From: Ricinus communis
Lineage: Eukaryota > Streptophyta > Magnoliopsida > Malpighiales > Euphorbiaceae
Assembly (NCBI RefSeq): GCF_019578655.1
Contig: NC_063261.1
Coordinates: 19,396,216-19,460,215, forward strand
DNA: 64,000 nt
Direction of reading: 5' to 3'
Part shown: positions 13,518 to 24,958 of the stretch, in pieces
Layout: every line of letters begins with the position of its first letter
Position numbering within the stretch: the stretch's first letter is position 1
Notes under the pieces: model-generated
Told to the model about the DNA's origin: nothing
The model's database searches: none
The model's input: the letters and a program-made list of their open reading frames with translations, nothing else
Position numbers and translations under genes: made by a program

Positions 13518-14119
13518 ATGTTAGTTTTATAAGGAATAAAATAAAATAATTTTTAAAATAATGTTCTATTAGTCAGTGTAATAGTAAATCAGTTAGAGAA
13601 TAATTTTACTATTGAAATCAATATATATTAATGTCATAGTATAAAAGATAACAATATTAGTTGAGAAATTATGAGACAAAAAAGAAATGAAATCATAATA
13701 ATATCATTAAATGAAAAAACATGCAACCACTTGATTTTTTTTTTTTACTTTCCTAAAATAAATTTTTTTGGATCAAAATGGCAGAAGTTTAGATTATTTT
13801 ATATTAGGATTAAATAAAAAACATGAAGGTGGTATCAAACATCAAGATTAGCGATCTTAGGATTATAGCTCAATGGCAAAACGACTAAGAACATCTTCAC
13901 AAACAAGAAATTCAACCAATGGAAGTTTGGTACAATTGCAATAGCATATACTCAGCTCCACATAAGGAACTTTGTGTCTTCTGTTAAAGCATTTTGCTGA
14001 TACGAATTTGATTATAAAAAAAATAAAAAAAAATAAAAAGAAGAGTCTAACATAAGAAAATGTTTAATCTAATCCGATTCGATTTAATAGGGAAAAGAAA
14101 CACTAAATATTTAAGGAGT
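13518..14119. other. AT-rich spacer left of the tRNA array
   Basis: No gene seen. The last part (about 13975-14118) is related to the DNA that precedes the class C tRNA genes of the array (the sequence around TTCTGTTAAAGCATTTTGCTGATA), which marks the left border of the duplicated unit. Confidence 0.5.
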
Positions 14120-14191
14120 GGGCATTTGGTCTAGTGGTATGATTCTCGCTTTGGGTGCGAGAGGTCCCGAGTTCGATTCTCGGAATGCCCC
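14120..14191 (+). tRNA. tRNA-Pro(UGG), array copy, class C
   Basis: Perfect 72-bp cloverleaf, acceptor GGGCATT with AATGCCC and discriminator C, anticodon TGG. It is the first member of the array. A and B boxes are intact and a run of eight T follows shortly downstream, a strong Pol III terminator. The sequence is identical to the copies at 15007, 16038 and 18109. Confidence 0.96.
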
Positions 14192-15006
14192 TGTATATAT
14201 GCTATTGCTTTTTTTTGCGATATTGGAAACTAACTACAGTCATCAGCAGAACTACAAGTTGCTGCTGGTGCCCCCGCCTTCTTTATGGGTTAGGATCTGT
14301 CTGCAGAATAAAACAAACATGTTATTTAATATAGTAGTTTGCTTTCTTTCTTTTTTTTGACAATAAAGTTGAGAAAATATGGCCATGTGATCTGGCCTAA
14401 AAGTCTTCAGAAAAATATTCAATGTTCAGTGGCTGCACATATATATATATATATATGCTCTGGTTAAGATTCCAAAGTAGGTAGAGTGGTTCTACAACCC
14501 AGCTGGCCAGTACCTATGACCCTGGGGAATCAATGAAAAGCCAGCTGCAGCCCAGCGCCCGCCCCCCAGCCCCCCTTCAGCTCATCTCAAGAGAGAAAGT
14601 TCACTCACCCAACAACCCAGATGATGATGATGACCAAAAGTAGACTATAAACTAACTCTAGACCACATTCTTGATTCATGCCCAGAACTGTAAATTTACT
14701 TCATAAATCTTGAGAAAGAACCTCATCAGGATTGATGATTTATTGCATAAATTTCCCACAATGTTTATTTCATAAATCTTTTGCAGTGTGGGAGCAGGCA
14801 AAGAATGGGAAATGGGTACTGCAACTGCCATATTACACAAGTATTCTGATTCATACACACACATGACAATGGAAAAAAGAAAGAAGAGAGCAGCTGAAAG
14901 AAAATACATCCTAGAACTAGCAAGAAACTATTGTGCCCCACCAAACATTCAAACAAGTAATTGTATGACCGCCAGCACAAATCATACATAACCAGTATCA
15001 ATAAAT
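14192..15006. repeat. Array spacer, class C to class A type
   Basis: Spacer DNA of the tRNA array, homologous to 16110-17039, parts of 18181-19918, 21061-22474 and 23595-24958. It contains a (TA)n tract at about 14437-14455. Short reading frames on both strands are not supported as genes. Confidence 0.6.
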
Positions 15007-15078
15007 GGGCATTTGGTCTAGTGGTATGATTCTCGCTTTGGGTGCGAGAGGTCCCGAGTTCGATTCTCGGAATGCCCC
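15007..15078 (+). tRNA. tRNA-Pro(UGG), array copy, class A
   Basis: Perfect cloverleaf, anticodon TGG, all stems paired, A and B boxes intact. No T run of four or more follows immediately; the first is about 30 bases downstream, so transcription may read further than in class C copies. Confidence 0.95.
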
Positions 15079-15518
15079 CTTCTCTACCATTACAATTTTA
15101 ATGGTTTTTGAGAAGAATAAGTCAAATAAACAGTAGCAAAAGAAAAATGCTTTATGCTTGCTTCTTAGATGTTTACTCGGATCTAATACTAACAGTCAAC
15201 TATGCCAATGATTTTAGAAACTAAATTAGCAGCCCTCGATTTCAGTTTAATAGTCTATAACACAATAAAATAATTAGGTTTTCTGACAAGATTCCAAATC
15301 CATGCCAAACAATTTCTTTTTGGAAAACAAAAAATTTGATAGACAGAACAGTAGATGCTGAAATCTAGATGGATAAAAAACTACTGCATAAGGGATCATA
15401 AATCAAGTGCTAAATATGGTCATCACAGATGAAGATATGTTTCTTCTGAATCCAAAGTGAGAAAATATCATTTAAAAGTCTTTTTCAATCAAGCCTTACA
15501 TAGCTATAAGGTCAAATT

Positions 15519-15590
15519 GGGAATTTGGTCTAGTGGCATGATTCTTGCTTAGGGTGCGAGAGGTCCGGAGTTCAATTCTCAGAATGCCCC
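15519..15590 (+). pseudogene. tRNA-Pro(AGG)-like pseudogene, class B
   Basis: Anticodon loop TTAGGGT gives anticodon AGG. The acceptor start is GGGAATT against AATGCCC (one A-G mismatch) and the T arm has CGGAG against CTCAG (one mismatch), with TTCAATT in the T loop. Several stems are therefore weakened, and it is probably a decaying copy. Position and spacing match the intact class B gene at 20488. Confidence 0.7.
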
Positions 15591-16037
15591 ATTTATTCAG
15601 AAATCAAGTGTTCCATGATTTTTTTTTTTTCTTTTTTCTGAAAAGCAGAAGTTTCTTCCACAGAATGCAAGAAGATGGTGCTAAGAACTTAACAAGATTA
15701 GAAAGCTAGTATCAAACCTGTCTCTGCCTCCCAATTAACCTGAAACCTGCCAAAATGGTACAAATTTTAAGAACAAGTTTATTAACAAAAATTACTACCA
15801 GTATAGGGGCTAAGATTATAATTTACAGGTATGCATATGCATTCAACTTCATTGCTCCATAAAAGAAAGTTTGTTTTCTTCTGGTTAAGGCATTTTGCTC
15901 ATATGAGTCTGATACACTATCCAAGGCCATCAAAGAAACCCCAACCAACATTAGACATGTTCAGTCTAATCAGATTTAAATTAATAGGAGCAGAGAAGAA
16001 GTTAATTACAAATTAAAACAAAATAATATTGAAAAAT

Positions 16038-16109
16038 GGGCATTTGGTCTAGTGGTATGATTCTCGCTTTGGGTGCGAGAGGTCCCGAGTTCGATTCTCG
16101 GAATGCCCC
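16038..16109 (+). tRNA. tRNA-Pro(UGG), array copy, class C
   Basis: Perfect cloverleaf identical to 14120-14191. A T5 run follows within nine bases of the 3' end and could terminate Pol III. Confidence 0.96.
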
Positions 16110-17039
16110 CATCATGTTTTTGGTTTTGTGATATTGAATTATAATCTGTCCTGAAGTTAACAGCATAACTAGTAGTCCCTAGTGCCTCAACTTTATTGTC
16201 TGTTTAAAGAATTCAGCAAACATATTCAACGTAGTTTTCTTATAATTAAGTTGAAATGATTTGGTCATGTGAACTGGCATAAAGTCAACTGCAGAACAAT
16301 ATTTAATCTTCATCACTGCACATTTATCGTAAGCTCTGAATATATTCTACACTAACAACAAGGGTTACCAAGTGCATCAGTCAATGGTTTTTGCAACCTA
16401 GCTGACCAGAGACATACCAACAAAAATGCCGGCAATTGATGAAAAACCAGGTGCCTTCCCTGCCAAAAGGTTATAAGCACATTCAGGAGCAGTTCAATCA
16501 CTCGATCACCAAATCAAATGAAGACAACAAATGGTAGACTAGAAACTAATTCTAGACCATCATACTTTATCATGACCAGCAATAGAAATTTACTTGAAAA
16601 ACCTTGAGAAAAGCACCTCAGTAAAATTAGTGACTTATAGCAAAGTTATTGCTTGTTTCCACAACCTTTAATAAAACCACATTGTCTAATTAAAGAGTTC
16701 ACCAAGTGAGATGCAAATGGGCAAATAAAATTCCAATAAAAGTAGCAAAGTAAATCAGCTAAAAATCAAGTAAAATATTTTGCAAGAATGGGAATGATAA
16801 AGGGCCAGTATGCAAGTATTCTCGTTCATTACTACTCGGATAAGACCCCAAACACACCCCAAAAGAAGAAAAAGAGAAGCTGCTATAAAATACAGCCCAA
16901 GACTAGCAAGAAGCTAAGTGTCATGCATTGAATATCTTTGTCAATTACACTTACCATCCTGTAAGGGAAATTGTGCTTCAAATGTTCAAACCAGTAATTG
17001 CATTGCCATGGACACATATTGTATATACTATCAACAAAT

Positions 17040-17111
17040 GGGCATTTGGTCTAGTGGTATGATTCTCGCTTTGGGTGCAAGAGGTCCCGAGTTCGATTCT
17101 CGGAATGCCCC
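17040..17111 (+). tRNA. tRNA-Pro(UGG), array copy, class A, one anticodon-stem mismatch
   Basis: Anticodon TGG; the 3' side of the anticodon stem reads GCAAG instead of GCGAG, which leaves one C-A mismatch. All other stems pair. A CAACAA motif sits just upstream, like the CAA motif often seen before plant tRNA genes. Function is possible but weakened. Confidence 0.85.
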
Positions 17112-17600
17112 TACTTTATAACTACAATTTAAATTATCATTGTGCACAATAAGTCAACTAGCCAGAGACAAATGTTTTATGATATTTTATAATAATCTGC
17201 AATGCTACCTACCCTGATCTAATAGTTTATCATCTATGCTCATGAGTTTAGGAAGTAAATCAGTAACCATGAAGTTCAGTTTATATGGTCTTTCAGCTGA
17301 GGAATGTCAAACAGTAAAACTGTAAAAGCAAATAAAATAACTCAGTTATCTGACAAGATTCCATGTCAATCATTTTTTTTTGGTTAATGTTAGAGAAAGA
17401 GCAGTAGATGTTGAGATCTAGGTGGCCAGATTACTGCATAAATGATCATAAATCAAGTTCTATATGCCATTACCTAAAAGAGATATGTTTCTTTGATCCA
17501 AAGAGGAGAAAATAACTTTTCAAAAGTCTTTTCGGTTTTCACCCAAATCTTAGATTGGAAATGGCATTAAGACTCACCAGAGAAAATAACATTTACAGTT

Positions 17601-17672
17601 GGGCATTTGGTCTAGTGGTATGATTCTCGCTTAGGGTGCGAGAGGTCCCGAGTTCAATTCTCAGAATGCCCC
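17601..17672 (+). tRNA. tRNA-Pro(AGG), array copy, class B
   Basis: Anticodon loop TTAGGGT gives AGG. Acceptor and anticodon stems are perfect; the T stem has one C-A mismatch (CCGAG against CTCAG). TTTT follows within four bases. Confidence 0.86.
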
Positions 17673-18108
17673 ATTTTATACAAAAATCAAATGTTCCATG
17701 ATTTTTCGGTTTTTTTCTTGAAGTTTCTTCCACAGATTGCAATAAGACGATTTCACAACTTCATAACAAGATTAGAAAGCTCAGTAACATACCTGTATCT
17801 AGCTCCCTTTCAGCAACAGCAAAGGCAATTAACCTGAACATTACCAAATGATACAAATACGAAGAACAAGTTTATTCACAAATTTACTATCTAAGATTTC
17901 TAAAACTATAATATACAGTTATGCATATGAATGCAACTTAAGTTTGTTTCTTCTGTTAATTCATTTTGCTCATACGAGTCTGATACATCATCCAAGACCT
18001 TCAAAGAAAGCCCAATGGCAGAAATGTTCAGTCTAATCAGTTTTAAACTAAAAGAAGCGGTTAGAGAAGAAATTAAATACAAATTAAGGCAAAATAACAT
18101 TTACAAAT

Positions 18109-18180
18109 GGGCATTTGGTCTAGTGGTATGATTCTCGCTTTGGGTGCGAGAGGTCCCGAGTTCGATTCTCGGAATGCCCC
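18109..18180 (+). tRNA. tRNA-Pro(UGG), array copy, class C
   Basis: Perfect cloverleaf identical to 14120-14191, followed by T5 within six bases. Confidence 0.96.
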
Positions 18181-18793
18181 AACATGTTTTTGGTATTATA
18201 ATAATGAAATTAAAATCTGGCCTGAAGTCAACAGCAAAACTACAAGTCCCTAATGCCCCACCTTTATTTTCTGTTTGAAGAATTAGCAAACATATTCAAC
18301 ATAGTTCTTGTTTATATAATAAAGGTGAAATCATTTGGTCATGTGATCTGGCATAAAGTCAACTGCAGAACAATAGTTAATGTTCATGACTACACATATA
18401 ATATAAGCCCTGATAAGATTCTACACCTAACAGCATGGATTACCAAGTACATCCGCCAGTACTTTTGCAATATTAGCTCAAGAAACATAACAACAAATGC
18501 GAGAAATTGATTAAAAGCTAGCTGCCTTAACCCTGCCAAAAGGTTATGGAAGCACATTTCCAGGCAGTTCAATCACTAATCAACAAACCAAACGAATACA
18601 ACAAATGAACAAAAGGAAGAATAGAAACCTGAACCCTGCCAAAAATGGTATAAATATTGAAAACAAGTTTACTAACAAAAATTACTACCAACATAGGGGC
18701 TAAGTTTATAATTTACAGGTATGCATATGTACTCAATTTCATTGCTCTATAAAAGAAATTTCGTTTTGTTCTGTTCAAGGCATTTTGCTCATA

Positions 18794-18811
18794 CGATTCT
18801 CGGAATGCCCC
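18794..18811 (+). pseudogene. 3' fragment of a tRNA-Pro gene at a spacer junction
   Basis: Only the last part of the tRNA remains (CGATTCTCGGAATGCCCC). Left of it the spacer sequence TTCAAGGCATTTTGCTCATA, which normally lies well upstream of a class C gene, runs straight into the T arm. Right of it the normal class C downstream sequence continues (CATCATGTTTTTGG). A deletion has removed the spacer part and the first three quarters of the tRNA. Confidence 0.85.
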
Positions 18812-19599
18812 CATCATGTTTTTGGTTTTGTGTAATTGAATTAAAATTTGTCCTGAAGTCAACAGCATAACTATACGTCCCTAGTGCCTCACCTTTATTG
18901 TCTGTTTAAAGAATTCAGCAAACATATTCAATATAGTTTTTTTGCAATAAAGTTGAATTAATTAGGTCACATGATCTGGCATAAAGTCAACTAGAGAACA
19001 ATATTTAATCTTCACCACTGCACATATTATATAAGCTATGAATACATTCTATACTAACACCAAGGTTTATCAAGTGCATAAGCCAATAATTTTTGCAACC
19101 TAGCTGACCAGAAACATACCAACAAAAATGCCGCCATTTGATGAAAAGCCAACTGCCTCAACCCTGCCAAGAGGTTATATAATCACATTTCAGGAGCAGT
19201 TCAATCATTCAATCAACAAATCAAATGAAGACAACAAATTGTAGAGTAGAAACTAGTTGTAGACCATCATACTTTATCATGACCAGCAATAGAAATTTAC
19301 TTGAAAAACCTTGAGAAACGAACCTTAGTAAAATTGGTGACTCATAGCAAAGTTATTGCTTGTTTCCACAACCTTTAATAAAACCACATCGTCTAGTTAC
19401 ATAGTGCACCAAGTGAGATGCAAATGGGCAAATAAAATTCCAAGAAAAGCAGCAAGTTTAATCTGCTAAACATCAATTAAAATTTTTTTGTAGCAGGTGG
19501 AGCAGGCAAGAATGGGAACTATAAAGGGCCAGTATGCAAGTATTCTCATTCATTACTGCTCAGATAAAACGCCAAACACACACCCCAATAGAAGAAAAA

Positions 19600-19901
19600 G
19601 AGAAGCTGGTAGAAAATACAGCCAAAGACTAACAAGAAGCTACCAAGTGTCATGCATTGAATATCTTTGTCAATTACACTTCCAATCCTGTAAGGGAAAT
19701 TGTGCTTCAAATGTTCAAACCAGTAATTGTATTGCATGAACACATACTGTGAGAAGCTGGTAGAAAATACAGCCCAAGACTAACAAGAAGCTACCAAGTG
19801 TCATGCTTTGAATATCTTTGTCAATTAGACTTCCAATCCTGTAAGGGAAATTGTGCTTCAAACGTTCAAACCAGTAATTGTATTGCATGAACACATACTG
19901 T
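19600..19901. repeat. 151-bp tandem duplication in the array spacer
   Basis: The segment starting GAGAAGCTGGTAGAAAATAC at 19600 is repeated at 19751 with only a few changes; each copy ends with GAACACATACTGT. It lies directly before the class A tRNA gene at 19919. Other units carry one copy of this segment. Confidence 0.88.
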
Positions 19902-19918
19902 ACATATTATCAACAAAT

Positions 19919-19990
19919 GGGCATTTGGTCTAGTGGTATGATTCTCGCTTTGGGTGCGAGAGGTCCCGAGTTCGATTCTCGAAATGCCCC
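19919..19990 (+). tRNA. tRNA-Pro(UGG), array copy, class A
   Basis: Anticodon TGG. The only change from the perfect copies is G to A at the end of the T stem (CTCGA instead of CTCGG), which leaves one mismatch at the base of the T stem. Confidence 0.88.
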
Positions 19991-20487
19991 TACTTTATAA
20001 CTATGATTTAAATTGTCATTGTGCACAATAAGTCAAATAGCCAGAGAAAAATGTTTTATGATTTTTTATAATAATCTGCAATGCTACCTACTCTGATCTA
20101 ATAGTTTATCATCTATGCTCATGAGTTTAGGAAGTAAATCAGGAACCATGGAGTTCAGTTTATATGGTCTTTCAGCAGAGGAATGTCAAACAGTAAAAAC
20201 TGTAACAGCAAATAAAATAACTCAGTTATCTGACAAGATTCCATGTCAATCATTTTTTTCTGAGAAACTGAAAGTATTACAGAAAGAGCAGTAGATGCTG
20301 AGATCTAGGTGGCCGGATTACTGCATAAATGATCATAAATCAAGTGCTATATGCCATTTCCTAACAGAGATATGTTTCTTTGATCCAAAGAGAAGAAAAT
20401 AACTTTTCAAAAGTCTTTTCGGTTTTCACCCAAACCTTAGATTGGAGATAGCATTAAGAATCACCAGAGAAAATAACATCTACAGTT

Positions 20488-20559
20488 GGGCATTTGGTCT
20501 AGTGGTATGATTCTCGCTTAGGGTGCGAGAGGTCCCGAGTTCAATTCTCGGAATGCCCC
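20488..20559 (+). tRNA. tRNA-Pro(AGG), array copy, class B, intact
   Basis: Anticodon AGG; acceptor, anticodon and T stems all pair. This is the best class B copy in the array. TTTT follows within four bases. Adenosine 34 would be expected to become inosine, so the product would read several Pro CCN codons (family knowledge). Confidence 0.94.
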
Positions 20560-20988
20560 ATTTTATACAAAAATCAAATGTTCCATGATTTTTCGTTTTT
20601 TTTTCTTGAAATTTCTTCCACAGATGGCAATAAGACGATTTTCACAACTTCATAACAAGATTAGCAAGCTTAGTATCATACCTGTATCTAGCTCCCTTTC
20701 ATCAACACCAAAGGCAATTAACCTGAATTTGCCAAATGATACAAATACTAAAGTACTCACAAAAATTACTACCTAAGATTCTAAAACTATAATATACAGT
20801 TATGCAAATGAATGCTACTTAAGTTTGTTTCTTCTGTTAAGGCATTTTGCTCGTATGAGTCCGATACATCATCCAAGAACTTCAAAGAAAGCCCAATGGC
20901 AGACATGTTCAGTCTAGTCAATTTTAAACTAAAAGAAGCAGTTAGAGAAGAAATTAAATACAAATTAAAACAAATAACGTTTACAAAT

Positions 20989-21060
20989 GAGCATTTGGTC
21001 TAGTGGTATGATTCTCGCTTTGGGTGCGAGAGGTCCCGAGTTCAATTCTCGGAATGCCCC
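20989..21060 (+). tRNA. tRNA-Pro(UGG), array copy, class C, one acceptor mismatch
   Basis: Anticodon TGG. The second base is A (GAGCATT), giving one A-C mismatch in the acceptor stem, and the T loop reads TTCAATT. Other stems are perfect. T5 follows within eight bases. Confidence 0.83.
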
Positions 21061-21802
21061 AGCATATTTTTGGTTTTATAATATTGAAATTAAAATCTGG
21101 CATGAAGTCAACAGCATAACTACAAGTCCCTAATGCCCCGCCTTTATTGTCTGTTTGAAGAATTCAGCAAACATATTCAACATAGTTTTTGTTTCTATAA
21201 TGAAGTTGAAATAATTTGGTCATGTGATCTGGCATAAAGTCAACTGCAGACAATAGTTAATATTCATGGCAACACATATAATATATACTCTGATAAGATT
21301 CTGCACCTAACAGCATGGATTACCAAGTACTTCAGCCAGTGGTTATGCAATCTAGCTCAGCAGAAACATAACAACAAATGCGAGAAATTGATTAAAGCCA
21401 GCTGCCTTAACTGCCAAAAGGTTATGGAAGCACATTTCCAGGGCAGTCCAATCACTCAATCAACAAACCAAACGAAAATAACAAATGAACAGAAGGAAGA
21501 ATAGAAACCTGAACCCTGCCAAAATGGTATAAATATTAAACAAAAGTTTACTAACAAAAATTACTTCCAATATAGGGGCTAAGATTGTAATTTACAGGTG
21601 TACAAAAGTACTCAATTTCATTGCTCCATAAAAGAAATTTCGTTTTCTTCTGTTCAAGGCATCTGGCTCATATGAGTCTGATATATCATCCAAGGCCATC
21701 AAAGAAAGCCCAATAATAGACATGTTCAGTATAATCAGATTTAAATTAATAGGAGCAGAGAAGATGTTAATTACAAATTAAAACAAAATAACATTGATAA
21801 AT

Positions 21803-21874
21803 GGGGACTTGGTCTAGTGGTATGATTCTCGCTTTGGGTGCAAGAGGTCCCGAGTTGGATTCTCGGAATGCCCC
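21803..21874 (+). pseudogene. tRNA-Pro(UGG)-like pseudogene, extra class C copy
   Basis: Anticodon TGG. The acceptor reads GGGGACT against AATGCCC with two mispairs, the anticodon stem has GCAAG, and the T loop has TTGGATT, which destroys the conserved B-box C. The flanks match class C on both sides, and the 18794 fragment sits in the same place of the previous unit. Confidence 0.75.
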
Positions 21875-22474
21875 CATCATGTTTTTGGCTTTGTGTTATT
21901 GAATTAAAATCTGTCCTGAAGTCAACAACATAACTATACTTCCCTAGTGCCTCACTTCTATTGTCTGTTTAAGGAATTCAGCAAACATATTCAACATAGT
22001 GTTTTTCTAAATAAAGTTGAAATAATTTGGTCAAGATCTGGCATAAAGTCAACTGCAGAACAACATTTAGTCTTCATGACTGCACATATAATATAAGCTC
22101 TGAATATATTCTACACTAACACCAAGGGTTACCAAGTGCATCAGCCGGTGGTTTTGCGACCTAGCTGAGCAGAAACGTAACAACAAATGCGAGGAATTGT
22201 GCTCAAGTCTACATAACACCCAGCACAATGGGGACTATAAAGGGCCAATATGCATGCATTCTGATTTATTACTACTCAGATAAGACCCCAAACACACATC
22301 CCAAGAAGCTGGTAGGAAATACATCCTCGAACTAGCTAAAAGCCACTAACCGTCGTGCATTCAGTATATTTGCCAATTACACTTCCAATCTGACAGGGAG
22401 TTTGTGCTCCAAATCTTTAAACTAGCAATTCCATTACCATGAACAAATATTGTACATAGTTAGTAACAACAAAT

Positions 22475-22546
22475 GGGCATTTGATCTAGTGGTATGATTC
22501 TTGCTTTGGGTGCGACAAGTCCCCAGTTTGATTCTCGGATTGCCCC
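22475..22546 (+). pseudogene. tRNA-Pro(UGG)-like pseudogene, class A
   Basis: Anticodon TGG is kept, but the D arm (GATCTAGTGG), anticodon stem (CTTGC with GCGAC), T stem (CCCAG) and acceptor (ATTGCCC) carry changes, and the T loop is TTTGATT. At least three stems have mismatches. Confidence 0.75.
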
Positions 22547-23037
22547 CACTTTACCATTTCAATTTAAATATTTTTTGGGCAAAACAAGTCAAATAGCAAA
22601 AGTAAAATGCTTGGTTTTTTTTTATAATAATCATTGATCTTAATTACTCTGATCCAATAGTTTATCTGCCAAATAATTTAGGAAGGAACCAATGAGTTTA
22701 GTTCATATGGCCCTTAAGCAGAGGCATGTCAAACAGTGAAAACTATATCAGAGAATAAATAAACACAGTTGTCTGACAAGATTCCCTGCCAATCAATTCT
22801 TTTCCTATTTTCTTTTTGTAGAAATTGTTACAGAAAGAGCAGTAGATGTTGAAATCTAGGTGGACAGGTTACTGCATAAATGATCATTAATCAAGTGCTA
22901 AATGCCATTAACATGCAGAGATATACTTCTTTTAGTTGAAACAGAAGAATATAACTTTTCAAAAGTCTTCAATTTTCATTCAAACCTTGCATAGGAAATG
23001 GTATTTGGAATCACCACAGAAACTAACATCAGTGGTT

Positions 23038-23108
23038 GGGCATTTGGTCTAGTGGTATGATCTCGCTTAGGGTGCGAGAGGTCCCGAGTTCAATTCTCGG
23101 AGAGCCCC
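23038..23108 (+). pseudogene. tRNA-Pro(AGG)-like pseudogene, class B, 71 bp
   Basis: Anticodon AGG. One T is missing between the D arm and anticodon stem (TATGATCTCGC), and the acceptor 3' side is AGAGCCC, which mispairs with GGGCATT. The T arm is intact. Confidence 0.72.
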
Positions 23109-23522
23109 ATTATTTTCAGATGATTAGTGTTTCATATTTTTTTCTTTTATTTTTTTAAGCTTCTTCTACCGTATGCATGAAGATTGTGTTTATAACTTCA
23201 CATAAAGATTTGCAAGCTCAGGATCATACCAGTATCCAGCTGCCCATTCATCAAGAATATTGGCCATCAACCCAAACCCTGCCAAATGCTACAATTACTA
23301 AGAACAAATTCACTAACCAAAAACACTAGCAATTTAAAGATGGCTGAAATTGTAATATACAGGTATGCATATGCATGCAACTTCATCGCAGAAAATTTGT
23401 GCTTCTGTTAAAGTATTTTTCTCATATGAGTCTGATAGGTCATCCAAGGCCTTCAAAAGTATCCAACAAGAGACATGTTTAGTGTAATCTGATTTAAATT
23501 AATAGGAGTAACATTGACAAAT

Positions 23523-23594
23523 CGGCATTTGGTCTAGTGGTATGATTCTCGCTTTGGGTGTGAGAGGTACCAAGTTCGATTCTCGGAATGCCCC
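23523..23594 (+). pseudogene. tRNA-Pro(UGG)-like, class C, degenerate
   Basis: Anticodon TGG. The first base is C (CGGCATT), leaving C-C at the end of the acceptor. The T stem CCAAG against CTCGG has one mismatch and the anticodon stem has a G-T pair. T6 follows. It may still fold, but two stems are weakened. Confidence 0.68.
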
Positions 23595-24074
23595 ACCTTG
23601 TTTTTTGTCCCTCGTTCTTGTTCTGTTTCAAGAATTAATTATCTGGCCTGAAGCCAACAGAAGAACTAAAAGTCCCTAGTGGACGACCTTCTTTGTCGAA
23701 GACTCAGTATACATTCAATATATTATTTGGTTCCTAATAATAAAGTTAAAAATAATTTGGCCATGTGATCTGGCCTAAAGTCAACTGCAGAACAATATGA
23801 AATTTTCATGATTGAAATTCTCTAATAAAAGTTTTATCTACCAAGCAAACAGCCAATGACTTTGCATTCTAGGTAAGCAATGAATATGACTAAGACCTCA
23901 GCAATCAATAAAAACCAGCTGCCTCAACTCTATGAAATGTTGTGGAAGTTTATTCTAAGCGTAAGCTCAATCACTCGAGCAACAAATAGAAACTAACTGA
24001 AGACCACCATCCTTTATCACAACTAGTACAAAGTTTTTAAGAAATCTTGAGAAAAGCAACTTATAAATATTTAT

Positions 24075-24248
24075 GATCTATAGCACAATATATTGCTCAT
24101 TCTCACAACCTTTACTAATATGATCAAGTAACGATCTATAGCACAATACATTGTTCACAATCACAACCTTTACTAATGTGATCAAGTAATGATCCATAGC
24201 ACAATGTATTGCTCATTCTCACAACCTTTACTAATATAATCAGGTAAC
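24075..24248. repeat. 58-bp tandem repeat, three copies
   Basis: Units begin GATCTATAGCACAATA at 24075, 24133 and 24191 and each ends near AATATGATCAAGTAAC or a close variant. The unit lies in the spacer between 23594 and 24959. The other array units have a single related segment (CTTATAGCAAAGTTATTGCTTG and so on). Confidence 0.9.
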
Positions 24249-24958
24249 ACGTAGTCCGAAAAAAGCAGCAAGTGACATGGAAGTGGGAAACTAAAATTCC
24301 AAACTCAAATCTTTGGCGTCTGCAGTAAGTGAGAATCCAGTTCACTAAAGTAGATTTCACTCAGTCAATAACCCAGCCAAGGGAACCAAAGTTAAAGCTA
24401 TAATTTGCCTGAAGCTGTAAATCTGAATTTCCTAAGAAATTTTTTAGGTAAGTACCTCATCTCAATGAGTGTCTTATGACTGGTATATTAATTATTCTTT
24501 ATATCTTTAATGACATTGTAAAAATTAGTATCTAAGTCAAAGACTGCAAGAAGTGTGAATGCGAAATTCCAAGAGAAGAAAAGCTGCAACAGCAAATCAG
24601 GCATCAGTTAAGCAAAACATACACTTTTGCCATGGTAGGTTTACCAGAGCAAGAACATAAAAGAGTTAGTGAAACTATTTTTTGAATAATTGCTGCTCTC
24701 CAAACTTACCTTTCCTGAGAGCAATTCTGTCAATGTTTTTTGAGAAAAATAAGAAGCAAACATTCCCATTATACTATGTTTACTCCACAATCCTGTGGTA
24801 TGAAAGAAATACTAAACTAACAATAGACAACAAAGCAAATTTGAATGTATTTGCTAATCAGAGGTAAAAGGAAATGTGAAATAAACCTTCAAACAGTCTT
24901 TTGCATTAATACAGATTCAGCTTAAATTGAAAATTGTACATGACAAGTGTTAATGAAT

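Noticed and set aside
13858..13925. TTATAGCTCAATGGCAAAACG as a possible A box of another SINE or tRNA remnant
   Set aside because: No convincing B box or cloverleaf follows, so it is probably chance similarity.
14118..14360. Reading frames starting [20 protein letters not shown] (also at 16918-17121)
   Set aside because: They are translations of the tRNA-Pro genes themselves plus flanking spacer.
17931..21003. Similar frames before class C tRNAs (MQLKFVSSVNSFCSYES and MLLKFVSSVKAFCSYES)
   Set aside because: The similarity reflects duplicated spacer DNA; the frames run into the tRNA or stop at different places, and older copies are not open.
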